From Blakeslea trispora (taxonomy: Eukaryota > Mucoromycota > Mucoromycetes > Mucorales > Choanephoraceae): DNA of 64,000 nt. The notes under the pieces were generated by a model, which worked only from the letters and a program-made list of their open reading frames with translations, did no database searches and was not told the DNA's origin. Numbering within the stretch: the stretch's first letter is position 1; every line of letters starts with the position of its first letter. Positions 1 through 12,119 of the stretch are shown piece by piece. Position numbers and translations under genes: made by a program. The DNA lies in NCBI GenBank assembly GCA_025331445.1, contig JAIWNE010000009.1, positions 372,001 through 436,000 on the forward strand, given 5' to 3'.

Positions 1-280
1 TTTCACGTGTAGGTGCCATTATGATGACTTGTGGAAAACGGATGGCTGTATTGATGGCCTCGAGTGCTATCACGCTAAAGACAACTGTCTTTCCGGTGCC
101 TGATTTTGCTTGAGCAATCAGATCGACACCTAAGCGTCCTAACGGAATAGCCTTTAATTGAACAGGTGAGGGTACTTCGTAGCCACAACTCAGTAGTCCC
201 TGTATCAGCTCCTTGTTCTGTATTAAGCTGTCAAAAGCAACTTTCTCGTCAATCGTCACATCATGAGAGCGTTTCATCAT
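1..280 (-). CDS. DEAD-box RNA helicase, DDX20/Gemin3-like (5' part only)
   Basis: This is the N-terminal 93 residues of an RNA helicase that runs off the left edge of the window. The start is the first of two tandem ATGs (280-278). The translation carries a Q-motif region ([13 protein letters not shown]), motif I AKSGTGKT and motif Ia APTRE. The wording around the Q motif and Walker A, with '[21 protein letters not shown]', resembles DDX20/Gemin3 of the SMN complex more than the general eIF4A or Dbp families. The family unwinds RNA or remodels RNPs using ATP, and DDX20 acts in snRNP assembly. It is divergent to the BUD20-like gene, with about 200 bp between the two starts. The DEAD-box assignment is firm. 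The DDX20 sub-family call is inference from about 90 residues. Confidence 0.7.
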   Translation of the reverse strand, partial: MMKRSHDVTIDEKVAFDSLIQNKELIQGLLSCGYEVPSPVQLKAIPLGRLGVDLIAQAKSGTGKTVVFSVIALEAINTAIRFPQVIIMAPTRE

Positions 281-479
281 GCATAAAAATCACACTTTAG
301 GGAAACCAAAAAAAAAAAAAAAAGAAAAAGCTCCTTCCCACTTTGGACATTGCACGGCTCAGCCACAGAGTGACTCTTTTTCGATCAGGGCCTCATTTGA
401 GTCTTTGCTTGAATGAATGTTCTTATTATAGTTGATTATTTTTTTTTCTTTCCTTTCTTTTTGTATTGATTCAACAACT

Positions 480-1033
480 ATGGGAAGGTAAGCTATTGTA
501 ACTTTAGCAATAAGATGGAGAGCTAAATATTCGGCTAGACTTCGTCGCAAGAGAACACATCACGGTATTCGTGACAACTATCGTAAACAACGTACCAGAG
601 CATACACTCGTGATCTGGATCAGATCCACGATGACTTGAAACCCGAGAATATCGATAAAAAAAAGCACCAGGAGATTGATACAGATTTGCCAGGTCTCGG
701 CCAGTTTTACTGTGTCGAGTGTGCGTAAGTGAATGGATTTGTTGTGTGTTTGAGTGGTTGTCTGACCAGTTGTTTATTAGTCGACACTTTATCAGTGAAA
801 ACCACTTAACCGAACACTTGAAGAGCAAATTGCACAAGAGAAGAGTCAAGAAGTTGGAAGATGAGCCATATACACAAGAAGAGGTAAAAAAAAAAAAAAA
901 GTGAGGTAAATATGGTTGTAAATCTAATCTTTTTCTTCTATAGGCTGATCGTGCTGCAGGCATTAGCAAGGCAGATAACGGCAAGAGAGGTGTTCGACTT
1001 ACAACTACACAGGATGTTACTATGGAAGACTAA
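480..1033 (+). CDS. BUD20: BUD20/ZNF593-type zinc-finger ribosome biogenesis factor
   Basis: Exons are 480-487, 539-724, 781-883 and 944-1033, giving 128 aa. The first exon is only 8 nt (ATG GGA AG). It is chosen because splicing restores the family N-terminus MGR followed by a basic stretch (LRRKRTHHG). The protein shows the BUD20/ZNF593 order: a basic N-terminus, [28 protein letters not shown] (the zinc-binding Cys pair), [14 protein letters not shown] (the His pair) and the tail EEPYTQEEA-like ending. In yeast, Bud20 shuttles on pre-60S particles and helps their nuclear export. The length matches the family. All three introns are 51-60 nt with GT-AG ends. The 3' end faces SCO1 tail to tail. 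Confidence 0.9.
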
Positions 1034-1343
1034 TCCCTCTATACAACTTTCCTTTCTTGGCCTATTTCTGCAATCCCACCCCTCCCTCTTTACACTTATT
1101 TCTGTACACTAGAGCACGCATCATATATCTATTTGTTTTTATTCAAAACTTTTTCATATTATATAAATCATACATTTTTATTCAAGAATAGCATATTGGA
1201 TTAGAAGACTTATCCTCCCCCCTCTTTTGAATTGGGATTACAATAGATTCCTCTCCCCCCTCTCCTAGATCACACAAGTACGCTTTTCGGTATAACCCTA
1301 TTGACTGTTATGTGTGTACCTTTTTTTTATCAAAAATCTCCAA
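1034..1343. other. Convergent 3' UTR interval
   Basis: This is the AT-rich spacer between the convergent BUD20-like and SCO1 genes. It contains pyrimidine tracts and no reading frame of interest. It probably carries both poly(A) sites. Confidence 0.5.
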
Positions 1344-2311
1344 TTATTTCTTGTTGAGATTCTTTAGTTTGCCACCATCAGCAAGGTAATCTTGCATATA
1401 ATTCTTGAAACTATTCAACACGAAATCAGTTGTTGTGTCTCTAGCATAACAATCAACAAATCGACCCTGAGGATCCATCAGGTAGATAAAGATGGAATGA
1501 TCAACCAAATAATCATCTTCAGGTGATACATTAGGTGGTGTGTAAGCATAGACACGGTACGACCTTGCCACTTTCTTGAGCTCATCTGTAGGACCTGTGA
1601 AGCCAACGAGATCTGGATGAAAGTCCTTCACGTAATTTCTCACAACTTCCTCTGTATCACGTAAAGGATCACACGTAATAAAGACAGGCGTCAAGATGCC
1701 TTCGCCAAATTCTGCTTTTACTGCATCTGTCACTTCTGCCATCTTATCCAGTTCCTCGGGACAAATGTCTGGGCAATGAGTGAAACCGAAATAAATCATT
1801 GTAAACTGACCCTGCATTAATTCTTCTGAAGACATCATGCGCTTTTCATTCACGTTGAGTAATTCAAATGGTTGACCGATATGAGGACGACCTAATGCTC
1901 TAATACTGTCTCGCTCTTTCTTTTTGCGTTGGGCCACTAGTTTTTCTTTTTCGTTTCTGAAATACACGATCAAACCAGCAGCTGTCAAAGCAAGTACAAC
2001 AGCTGATTTCCAAGTAAATGTCTATGTTAAAAATGAGTTGTTGATCTTGAAAGAGTAAAAAAAAAGGGACTTCTTGTTTATACCTTTGGTGGAGGTGGAG
2101 TTGGAGGTGCTTTTGTGCCATAAGAACGGTAACGAATAGGTGTAGGCTTTGTATAACAAAGTGATGGTACTGCTAAAGGTGACTTTGGTAGAAAAGCAGT
2201 GTGTTTTAAAAAAAAAGAATTCTGTCAAAGACATGCTGTTCTGCTTACTTTGGTGACTGGTCGTCGCAATGAAGTTTTTAGAAACTGTTGTGTTAATCTA
2301 TTTGTAAACAT
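1344..2311 (-). CDS. SCO1: SCO1 mitochondrial copper chaperone
   Basis: Exons in coding order are 2249-2311, 2084-2182 and 1344-2021, giving 279 aa. The N-terminus (MFTNRLTQQFLKTSLRRPV) is Arg-rich and lacks acidic residues, as in a mitochondrial presequence. Next come a Pro-rich linker (PPTPPPPK) and one membrane segment around residues 58-75. The rest is a thioredoxin-like SCO domain with the copper-binding CPDIC motif (Cys137, Cys141) and the distal His229 in LVDHSIF. SCO1 sits in the inner membrane and delivers copper to the CuA site of cytochrome c oxidase subunit 2. All copper ligands are present and the length is normal. Both introns are phase 0, with lengths of 62 and 66 nt. Confidence 0.95.
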
Positions 2312-5300
2312 GTGGATTCTATAATAGCTTGAGAGAGAAAAAAAAAATATTAAATTTATAAAAGCTGGTATCATCAAGAAAACTCAAATAAACCGCAGTC
2401 CCTTTTTAATAGAAAAGTAGTCGCATTAAGATTGAATGGGAGAGAGAGGAAGCAGATAAGGATAGAGGAGGGATTGAAGGAAACGACAGGTAAAAGTAAC
2501 ATGTAAAGGTTCTTTTATTTCTACCAAAGCAGTGCATTTTTGTAATTTGTTTGACAAGAAAATCTCCCAAAAAAAAAAAGGGTATATACATAAGGTACAA
2601 GAGTAACATTGACTGAACAGCACAAAACTAGATCAAACAAGCTGATAAAAGAAAGAGAGGCAAGCTATCTTTAAGGATAAACATTTGATAGATAATTCGA
2701 AATTGAGCAAAGCAACTTTCTCTTTTATAATAATGGAACAGAGATGCGCTTTCTTTTTTTTTGGAGTTTGTAGAAATATCAGTCAAACTAAAGGATACAA
2801 AAAAAAGGTATTTGAGTAGCTTAGAAAAGAGATCCTTTCAGACAAGGTTCTGTTACTGTTATTTGTCTGATTTTCCCCCCCGTTTAAGATCGTAATGCTC
2901 TTTTTCTTTTGAACTAATCAAGGTACTTTTTTTCATATATATAAAAAAAAGGCATGACGCTATAGAAATAGAAATAGTGGCGATCAACAATAATGTGGTA
3001 CATCGCATAATTTGATCTTTGGTAATCATCGTCATAGGTTAAGAAAAAAGAAGGAGGAGGGGGGGCTAAATTTGCTTACCCAACCTTTTTTTTTCTGCGC
3101 TTCTAATTCTCCCTTGTTGTCGTAATAAAGACGAAAGATGTGATACGAACCAACCCATGTCTTAACGGTTCTTCCCTCCTTCCTAGATCCTATCTTCCAA
3201 ATATGGAAAAAAACGACTTTACAGTTATAAGGTTATGAAATTTAGAGATTTTAAAATTGTGATAGAAACAACACATTGCTTGCCTTTATAAGAGAATGAT
3301 GTATTTCACTACACTCATTGCTTGAAATCATTGAACGCAAGATTTTGTACTTGCATAAAAGGAGATTCAAATGTCAAATGTTGTGGGATTTAGTTATAAC
3401 TCGTTAAAAAAAAAAAAGCCGTGTTTATCAAGACAATTTGAATGACACGTAATGTAAAAGATACAAGGTGCCTTCCATCCATGCAACTATGAATACATCT
3501 ATTTTCTGTCTAAATGCTTATAGCTTCAAACATATCGACCTCTCCTATACAGATCTCTTTCTTACCTGTTAAAAATGCACAGATAAAGTATCACTTGAAC
3601 TTTCCAAAAGTTTTGAATACAAACACAAATTTGGTTTCTATTTCTCGTAAACTAGCTCACTTTACTGCTGTTGAGATGTGTGTATTGCACTAAGCATAGT
3701 TTTCCATCCACTCTCATTTGACTCTTCCTCCGTTCCGAAATTTAGCTTAATCCTCAAGGAAAGCCATCTCAACCATCTTTATTATCAAAAAAGGACTGTT
3801 CATGCAAGTTGTTCTCTTTGTCAATCCCTCTCAGCTCGTCCTATGAATTCTCTCTTCCACTCAGACATACCTTACTCAATAACATCTTTAACTATAGTTC
3901 AATCTGCTCTAGACAATATTGTAACAACATCAACTATAGAGCTTTCTCTTTTACTATCATACATTTTCTTTGCTATTTCAAGAGGTAAATTTGACAAGAG
4001 TTGGGGGAGCACGCTTTAATGATACTTTTTCTTTTTCACCTTTGCCATATTACCATTTCAGCTGTGTTTGTCAAGAACAATGTAGCCATCTTTTTTTTTT
4101 TTGAGTATAGAACATGCTTCAGAGCCTAAAAAAAAGCTCTTTATAGGAACACAGTAGTAAATTATTGATTGCCAGATTGACACTTAACTCAGCCTGAATA
4201 ATAAAATGGATCACGTTTCTGTCCAGATCAGGTCAATTGAATTAAAATGGTCACACCAATGGTAACTCATGGTCAATGCGCAACTACAGTTGTCTTTTAT
4301 CTATTGTCAGTGGAGATCTTTTTCTCTTAAGAAAGAGAAACGCAGTACTCATGCCTTTTGTAGAAAGCATAAGCAAATAAAGAGAATAAATGAGGCATGT
4401 TGGATTTACGCTGTGATTCCTAGTATAGAAAAAACTTTCTCTTGTTTACTCAGGCAAAGCTTTAAAATAGCATCTTCATCGTATTTTAATGCAGCGAGTA
4501 TGGTACAAGATGATATATGAAAGCCAAAGTATATATCCCCTGTTCATACCTTAGAATAATTCAGCTATTCAGCGGATACACAGATATTTCAGGCACAAAG
4601 AAGTTTGTTTTCTGATAAATAGCGTTTTTTAAACAAACTAAAAAAAAAATGAGACTTTTGATTGTTTATAGAATCCATTTTATTTCTCATCAAACAAATC
4701 ATCTACACAAGTACGCATTTAATTTATCTTCTATCCTTATTAGACAAACTATCTTTTTTTCAACACAATAAGACACTAAAGATGATATTTAACTTGCTAG
4801 AAACAAACTAGTAGGAAAACTCCCATTTTAAAATCATCATTTTGCAGTAAACTTCATACAAATGAAAACAGCTCTTTCAAGAAACGCACATCTACTACTC
4901 TGTCCTTTGTATGTAAACTAATTCTTTGCTTCTTCTTCCAAATAGTATGTGTGATCACTCCAAATGGTTCTTGCACTTCAAGGTCTCTCGTAAACAGGTG
5001 CGCTAATGAAGCATGTTTAGGATTAAACCAGACAATAGCAACCAACAAGATCAAGAGGCAGAAAGACATCAAGTACTCTCTCTTTTTTTTTAAAAAAAAA
5101 AAAAGAAGGCAGTTGTACAACCAATGATTGACAATTTGTAGTACAAAATAAGCTTTTTCGATCAATACGAAAACAATATACGTGTCTGCTGAACAAGTAC
5201 TTTAATATCTTTACTTCAATCAAACTTATTGCTTTAGCTTTCACCCGACATTCATTTGCTCAAGTAAAACTCTACATGGACCAAATTCAGTTGAGATATA

Positions 5301-6151
5301 GAGCTTTGATAAAAGGAAAAGAGAATATATAAGCAGTTTCTCGATGACTAGCATTTTGAAGAAACACTCAGTATTGAATCCATCAAAAGATGTCATCTCA
5401 ATGTTGATTGGAACAGTGCAAAAGAGAGATCAAACATTTCAACTGCCTCTTGTATTCCAGTTAAATGTCACAAAAGTTTCCAAAATGCGATTTTTTTGTT
5501 GGGGTCTATTTCAAAGGGCGTTCTTTGTCGATCCCCTCGGGACCAAAGTAAGTTTCAAGCAATGCTCTTCACTTGTAACAATTGAGACTTTCTGATGATA
5601 TACACACACACTTTATTTCATAAAAAAAAAAAGAGTGTCATTTCTGATCGTCTATCTTCTTTGTTTCTGTTCATAAGCAATCTATTTCCGGAAACTTGTG
5701 TATGACATTTTTTAAAAGTGCGACGTTTCTCTTTCTTTTTAAATTAGGCGTCATATCTTTATTGCAGCGATACTTTAATTTTAGTACAACAACAACAAAA
5801 AAAAAAACCTTGAGAGAAGGAGGGTACATAGCGTCACAGCCAAAAAAGATGAAATGCACGTTTATTGGACGTGATTGACTCAATTTTTTTTTTATTATAT
5901 TTTATCGCACGCAAAAGCACTAACCCTATTTAGACAACATTATGACGTATCTGTAAAATGTCAGTACTCAAAGTAGAAAAGTCTCATTTTTCTGTGCCTT
6001 AAAAATTTACAAGAGTAGAAAATGATTTGTGTTTAAATAAAAAGGAGGATTGACCAATCTTTTTGCTTCTTTCTTCCCTTTTTATTTTATTTATTTTATC
6101 TCGAACTTATAGCTTATTTTCTTTCAACTTGTTTTTGCATTCAATACAGTC
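2312..6151. other. Long AT-rich intergenic region
   Basis: This 3.8 kb stretch lies between the SCO1 start and the Con7-like gene. It has many A/T runs, and I could not join any reading frame into a plausible spliced gene. The longest open stretch (3678-4019, +) lacks a proper ATG near its start and has no recognisable domain. It probably serves as upstream regulatory space for the zinc-finger gene. Confidence 0.5.
5678..5694 (+). promoter_or_regulatory. Palindromic TTTCCGGAAA site, copy 1
   Basis: The 17-mer CAATCTATTTCCGGAAA includes the perfect 10-bp palindrome TTTCCGGAAA (5685-5694), 458 bp upstream of the Con7-like start codon. The same 17-mer occurs inverted at 8504-8520, on the other side of the gene. 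A protein-binding site is inferred from the palindrome. No factor is assigned. Confidence 0.35.
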
Positions 6152-7208
6152 ATGACACAATCTACGACAGAAACAAATGCTGGTTATTTTGCACTGACTC
6201 ATCCTACCATAAAACCAAGCAACAACAAAATAGCCAAAAGTGGTCTATTAAACAGAAGACAACAACAATCATCTGCTTATCTTCAACAACTCGAATTACC
6301 TTCTTTACCACCACTTTCTCAATTGATTCCTGATTCTAAAATCAAAAAGACAGAACCCATGAAACCTTCAACAGAACTAGATAACCATCCTGACATGGCA
6401 GCCGCTGTTGCTGCAGCTTCCATGTATCATCCACTTCAACCACAACAACCAATGTATTTCAACAACGAATTCAATCAACCTCAGCCTCCTCTCAACACCC
6501 TTCTGATGGACCCAGTCAGTTTTCCTTCCAACCTACCATTGGAATCAATGTATTCAAACCAAATAGACCCTTCCAATGATCCTACCACAGCAGCAGCCGT
6601 TGCCATGATGGCTTCTCAAGCAGACCTTTCTAATACAACAACAACAACAACAACAACAGCACCTACTAGTATGGCACAACCTACCTATATCTTACAACCC
6701 ACCATGATGCCTCAAGACCATATTCAACCTTCAACACAACAAACGCGGTCTCGTCAGATGTCTAGTTCAAGTGCTTCTTCTGCTGAAAAGATCTATTCTT
6801 TTGTTGCCATTCCTGGTACAAATCAAAAAAAGAGACCTCGTAGACGATATGATGAAATTGAACGTTTATACCACTGCAATTGGCCTGGCTGCACAAAGGC
6901 ATATGGTACACTGAATCATTTGAATGCCCATGTTAGCATGCAAAAACATGTAAGTGTGTGTGTGTTTTTTTTTAAATAGAATGAATTACCTAACTGTTCA
7001 TTAGGGTCCTAAACGACATCCTGCTGAATTTAAAGAGATGAGAAAAGAATGGCGTCGACAAAAGAAAGAACGAGAAGCACATAAAAAGAGAAATGAAGAA
7101 ATCATGAAACAACAAGTACTTACCAACAATGTAAATAACTCTTCATTTCCAAGTATGCCCTATGGTCAACTTTCCACTGGACCTATGCCTCTAAATGGCT
7201 TCTATTAG
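6152..7208 (+). CDS. Con7-like C2H2 zinc-finger transcription factor
   Basis: Exons are 6152-6949 and 7005-7208, giving 333 aa. The N-terminal 230 residues are low complexity, rich in Gln, Pro, Ser and Thr, and include a Thr run encoded by an ACA repeat (6635-6659). A basic KKRPRRRYDEIERLY leads into one C2H2 finger, with Cys242, Cys247, His260 and His266 in CTKAYGTLNHLNAHV. It is followed by GPKRHPAEFKEMRKEWRRQK and a charged helix. The finger plus this 'GPKR..EFKE.RKEWR' extension is the signature of the fungal Con7 family, which regulates morphogenesis and cell-wall genes in ascomycetes. The 55-nt intron starts with a (GT) repeat and falls right after the last zinc-binding His. The exact target genes here are unknown. 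Confidence 0.85.
6635..6659 (+). repeat. (ACA)n microsatellite inside coding sequence
   Basis: About eight ACA/CAA units lie within exon 1 of the Con7-like gene and encode a poly-Thr stretch. It is in frame, so length changes would alter only the number of Thr residues. Confidence 0.8.
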
Positions 7209-8503
7209 ACACTTCTTATTATAATTTAAATGTTTATTTCTTCTTCTTCTTCTTGTACATTATCCCCCACCAAACAAAATCAAGGAATTTCCTTTCCGTA
7301 CATACGCATCACTCGTTTCTTTTTCTTTATTCCCTTCTCTAGGGGCAAACATACCAATCTCTTTCTTTCTCAATAATAATAATAAAAAAAATAAAAAAGA
7401 TTACATCACTTCTTAATAAACACCATGAATCAATCACATCATATGATGCTGGGTTTGAAGATCGCCGTGATAGAGAATTACATCAATATATATGAATAAA
7501 CCTTGAATGGGATTACACAGACAGATTAATAGCAGTAAATGAACAGTCTTATAAAGTGTTACGATAGAACAGTAGAAAGCTGACATCATCTATTGCCATT
7601 TGTATCAGAATCAAGGGAATGACAAAACATGATTAGAGAGAATAAATAATGCAACAGAAATGACATATGAAATTAAGCTTCCTGGGAAGGGGAGGGAGGG
7701 GTTATTCAACACCCTGTGTTCTGGGTTAAATCATCTTGTCCATAACCAACACATTGGTCTTATTGACTAATAAGTACAGTGCTATTCTTTTAAAAGACCT
7801 CCCCCAAAGAGATTGTCATTTAGGACATGGAAGAGGGGAAATCCAAATTTCCTACTGTAGAGAATGTTGGTTCTGTCAACCAGTGGAATGATGTCATTTG
7901 GTTTGACGAGTCCAGCTAGTAAAGCCAATACAAAGAAGACATGTTAAAGGTACATCCAAGGCAATAAAGAGACCATGATGTTTCTATGCAAATGGCTTAA
8001 AGAACTCCCTTTTTAAAACAGGCAGTATAGATTAGAATGTGTATAGAATAGACATGTTCTTTTTATGTTGGTATATATCATATGTTATGATAAAATAAGC
8101 ATACAGTCTTTGTCTCTTCTTATGAAAAGAAGCTTGTCTTGTTTAACTTACGTCACAAACTGTTCCTGACTCATTTGCTTGAGTTGGGAAAATCACCACC
8201 ATTTTAATGATACGAAAAGAAACTACAGTAAAGAAGAGGAAGAAGCAGCTTTCTTGTTGTTGTGTGATTACTGAATAACAACATGAATGATGTGTGTGTG
8301 TGTATATTGTTGATTGACTATTTTTTTTTTTTTTTTTGCATAAAATCATGTTCTTGATGTAACTAAGAAAAATAAGCTAATTAAACTCGAGTCAATTCCT
8401 GTTATCTTTGTTACACTAAATCCCGTTTTCGAATTTATGTGTTGTACAAACATAACAAAAAAACCATGACACGCATGAATGAAAAGGAAACCCAACTACA
8501 CCA

Positions 8504-8520
8504 TTTCCGGAAATAGATTG
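8504..8520 (-). promoter_or_regulatory. Palindromic TTTCCGGAAA site, copy 2 (inverted)
   Basis: This is an exact reverse-complement copy of the 17-mer at 5678-5694, about 1.3 kb downstream of the Con7-like stop codon. The palindromic core is at 8504-8513. Confidence 0.35.
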
Positions 8521-9968
8521 TCTTTCCCCCCAAAACTATAAAAAAAGAAAAAGAAAATTAAGCTTTTTTTTTTTTTAAGGAAGCCACTCACCGGAACGAC
8601 TATGGCCCATTTCCTGCCCTCTCTCTTAATCTCAGGTACAACCAAGCTAATTTTATACAGTGATTGCTTGATTCAAGAGGGTAGCAATCCTACTTGAATA
8701 CTCTGTAAACAGACTATTGTAGCCTCGATGATGTATATCAGTCTTACTTAATGCACAGGTTGATTGGATGCTATAGAATCCTCAACAGTTCATTCGTATG
8801 AGCAATATTAGCTTTTTATATATACTAAGGCAGTTGGACTTTTTTTTTTGTTGTCAGTAAAAAAAAGTACATTTCAAAATGTATTCACCTTACACTCTAT
8901 AAAACTGTCTTGATGATAATACATTTGCTAGGGGCCAATGAAGAGGGGTGCTGACAAATTGATAAAGTGGTCGAAATAGACTGCATTTTGGTGATCTTCT
9001 TTCCTAGGGCTGTTGTTTTAGATCATTCTTTGGTTAATAGCTATAGTTTCTCCTATAGCAAGTAATTCCTCATCTATAAAGCTCAAGTGTATGCGTCGAT
9101 TACTTGAGAATCCCTCTTGTTATAGTGAGCTCCTTTACTCACTCTAAAATGAGAAACTATCTTTACACTGGTAAAAGAGATAAATAGCTTGATTCAGTCA
9201 ATAAAGGAATCATGCCTAGATTTAATGTAAAATCATACATCCTTTCTCTTGGTCACGTTTTCCATGTTCTATAGATAACCTTGAGTTGATTGACCAAGTT
9301 TATCACAAGACTACAGTCTCTCAGTATATATAAAAAAAAAAAAACTTTTCACCTATTTTTGGAAATGATGTATACAATGCGTGTTTTCTGTGTCACACAT
9401 ATTATTTGTTGTTTTTTTTCAATCATCTAACTACTCATTGTCATATTCCCTTGCTGTAGAATGATACTGTAAATCAATCATGTCAAGAGACAATAGGACA
9501 CATAGCTTTGTTGTCATTATGGATTGATGTATAGTGAGTTTTGATTGTTTTATGGTATCAAGAATGTTACTTTTTAACTGATAGACAAGAAATGACTTGA
9601 TTCTAGATGATTGAACAATGACATAATTCCTTTTAATAAAAGAAAGAAAAGAGATCTACATGGTCTTCTATTCAAGGTATTTTATGGATAGGTGTGTATA
9701 CAAGTCAAAGAAGTTTGGTTTAAAAAAGAGAAAGAATAAGTTGTGCAACACATCAGTCTATTTGTTACCTAGCAACATCTTTGACATTGAATCTCTTATT
9801 TTATTGCGTCATGAAAGAGTTGAGATATGCAGACACATTCTAGTCACTAAGCAACCCGATAAAAAAAAAAAAAAAAAAGAAAAAAAAAAGTAACTGTTTC
9901 ATGTCAAAGTTAAATCTCTCCGAAAAACAAACAAATAAACAAATGAACCAATCTATGGATATTGCAAA

Positions 9969-9993
9969 GAGAGAGAGAGAGAGAGAGAGAGAG
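9969..9993 (+). repeat. (GA)n microsatellite
   Basis: This is an uninterrupted GA run of about 12 units, about 200 bp upstream of the RBR ligase start and followed by long pyrimidine tracts. Confidence 0.85.
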
Positions 9994-10190
9994 GGGGTTT
10001 ATTCTCCTTATCTATTTAGCCATAAATTGGACTATTTTCTGACTTTTAATCGAATATTTATGCTTTTTTTTTTTTTTTCACAGAGAATACATTACTCACA
10101 CATTTCTATATTTTCTTTCTTTTTTTTTTTTCCCTCCAATTCTTTTCTTTTCTTTCTTTCTTTTTCTCACTCTATTTCAACATACCAATC

Positions 10191-11878
10191 ATGGAAACAC
10201 CAAGACCAGAATGGACAACAAAAGATATATTTGCTAAATTCAATATTGCCAATCTACTCTTCTGTTACTGTCTACCTTTCTTTTATGTATTCTATCCAGC
10301 ATTACTGATGCCTGCCATCTTCTTACGATCCTTATCATTTGTCATTGGCTGGGCTTATAAGCTAATATCTGCACATCATCATCATACAGAATTCCCTGGA
10401 CGAAACGATAAATTCAATAGACATCACGAAACAGAAGATGAGATGAACAACATGTATTTCTGGTTACAGCGATGTTCTATCTGTCTTGACCAAACCTATA
10501 GTCTGTGCCTGGAATCATGTCGTGATCAGTTTTGTCAAGATTGTTTCTCAAGGTAATCTATAGTTCTTGTTTCACTTTGTTTTGACCACATTCTTTGTTT
10601 AGATATCTTGAAGAAACTGTCAATCAATCATGGGGATTAGGTGTGGCTCGTATTAAATGCCCAGGTAAGAAAAGGCGAGTCAAGCCATCACATAATTATC
10701 TTATTTTTCTCTCATTTTAGTCTGCCAAGAAATTATTCATCAATCAGAATGGAGTCGTTATGTGTCACCTAGGATTATTGAGAAATACAATCGATACAAT
10801 CAACCCTATCGTCCATTCAGTCGTCACTGCCCCACTTGTCAAACACCTGTTGCACCCTGTCAATCACCTCGTTCACAAGGCATTTCAAGAGAAAGGTAAA
10901 TTCAACAAGCTAAAATGATAAACAATGCTATTGATATCTTGAAAAAGTCGACTTGAGAAAATGGCCAGTGATCTAGCTAGATTGACAGAGAGTGTAAAGA
11001 ATCCAAAGATGGCCAACTGTCTGTCTGACCTGTTGGATTCATTCTTGATATTCTGTCAACAGACTGGATCGAGTTTTCGAATTGGTAAAGTACAGGATCT
11101 TTATCATCAGTTGGTACCTGGGCTCTGTAGTGCAGTGGCTCAACAGGCTGATCTCTATGATCAGGCTTCTGACATTTCAAGACAGTTGGTGGCTTTAGAA
11201 GTGGTACCCGAGACATGGAAACAAACTCAGTTTTGGCATGTTGCCAATTTTCCTACAGAGACATGGTAAGTCTATTGACGTCATTTTCCCATCATGTTAA
11301 CATCCTCGTTAGTGGTCAATGTGGTGATCGTCTCTGTCTACAGTGTGGTGAATATGCTCATCCAGCCAAGAGTTGTTTAGAAAACCTACAGTCTCAATTG
11401 ACCACAACAGATGCTTCTACTGAATTAACCATTCAATGGAAACTAAACCATACGTAAAGTGTGTTTTGGTTGAATATGTTGAATACAGTCTAATGATTGT
11501 TCTTTTTAGTCGCCCATGTCCTAATTGTTCAGTCATGATCAATCGTGATGAGGGTTGTAATAAGGTAGATTGTTTATTATGTGGTTATCGATTCTGTTGG
11601 CGATGTGGTACTAGTTGGTCTCAGGTAAGAGAAGAAAGACAATAAGTATGTGTGTGTGTGTTAAAGAAAGAGAGAAATTAGCAAACATGTGGTTTTTATC
11701 AGTGTGGTGAACAACAATTAAAAGAAAGACAACAAAAGGAGTCTGAATCCAATTGTGTATCCAAGGTAACCAAAAAATAGTAAAAAAAAAATGGCAACAC
11801 TTTCTAAAATGTCTATAAAAGGCTGAATTAGGTGTACCTGATATGCATGCAATTGATGCACGTCGCCAACATGTATAA
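10191..11878 (+). CDS. RBR-type E3 ubiquitin ligase with N-terminal membrane region
   Basis: Exons are 10191-10552, 10603-10664, 10721-10895, 10948-11265, 11313-11453, 11510-11624, 11703-11765 and 11822-11878, giving 430 aa. Residues about 18-58 are hydrophobic, consistent with one or two membrane segments. RING1 begins at Cys95 (CSICLD...ESCRDQFCQDC...IKCPVC); the usual His in the C-x-H-x-F-C position is Asp. The IBR-like part is at about 306-327 (CGQCGDRLCLQCGEYAHPAKSC). RING2 begins at Cys356 (CPNC...EGCNKVDC...CGYRFCWRCG), with Cys369 as the expected catalytic Cys that takes ubiquitin as a thioester. RBR ligases combine RING-type E2 binding with HECT-type transfer. The spacer between RING1 and IBR is longer than usual. 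The substrate is unknown. Intron 3 uses an AAG acceptor, so that junction is the least certain. Confidence 0.8.
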
Positions 11879-12119
11879 AAAAAAATTCTCTTATTTATTT
11901 TCTTTTTTTATATACCATTCTATACACTCACTTTTTTTTTTTTTAATTTGTATTCATAAACCCCATTTCTTAATGCTGTATAAAGGCCTTTTTTTTTCTT
12001 TATTTTGTTAGAAAAAAAAAATGTACAAGATGTTGTATATACATATAGGGGGGGGGATGAATGCAGAAAAAAGAGAGAGGTATATAAGCGATATATGCAT
12101 AAAAATAATAAAAATAGAG

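Larger units (their letters stand above)
7209..10190. other. Long AT-rich intergenic region
   Basis: This gene-poor 3 kb contains A/T tracts, a (TG) repeat near 8291-8304 and a (GA) repeat at 9969-9993. I found no spliced gene, tRNA or transposon signature. An inverted copy of the TTTCCGGAAA element lies at 8504-8520. Confidence 0.5.

Noticed and set aside
3678..4019. 113-codon open stretch in the long SCO1-Con7 gap
   Set aside because: It begins with GTG rather than ATG, has no domain or splice partners, and its composition resembles translated intergenic DNA.
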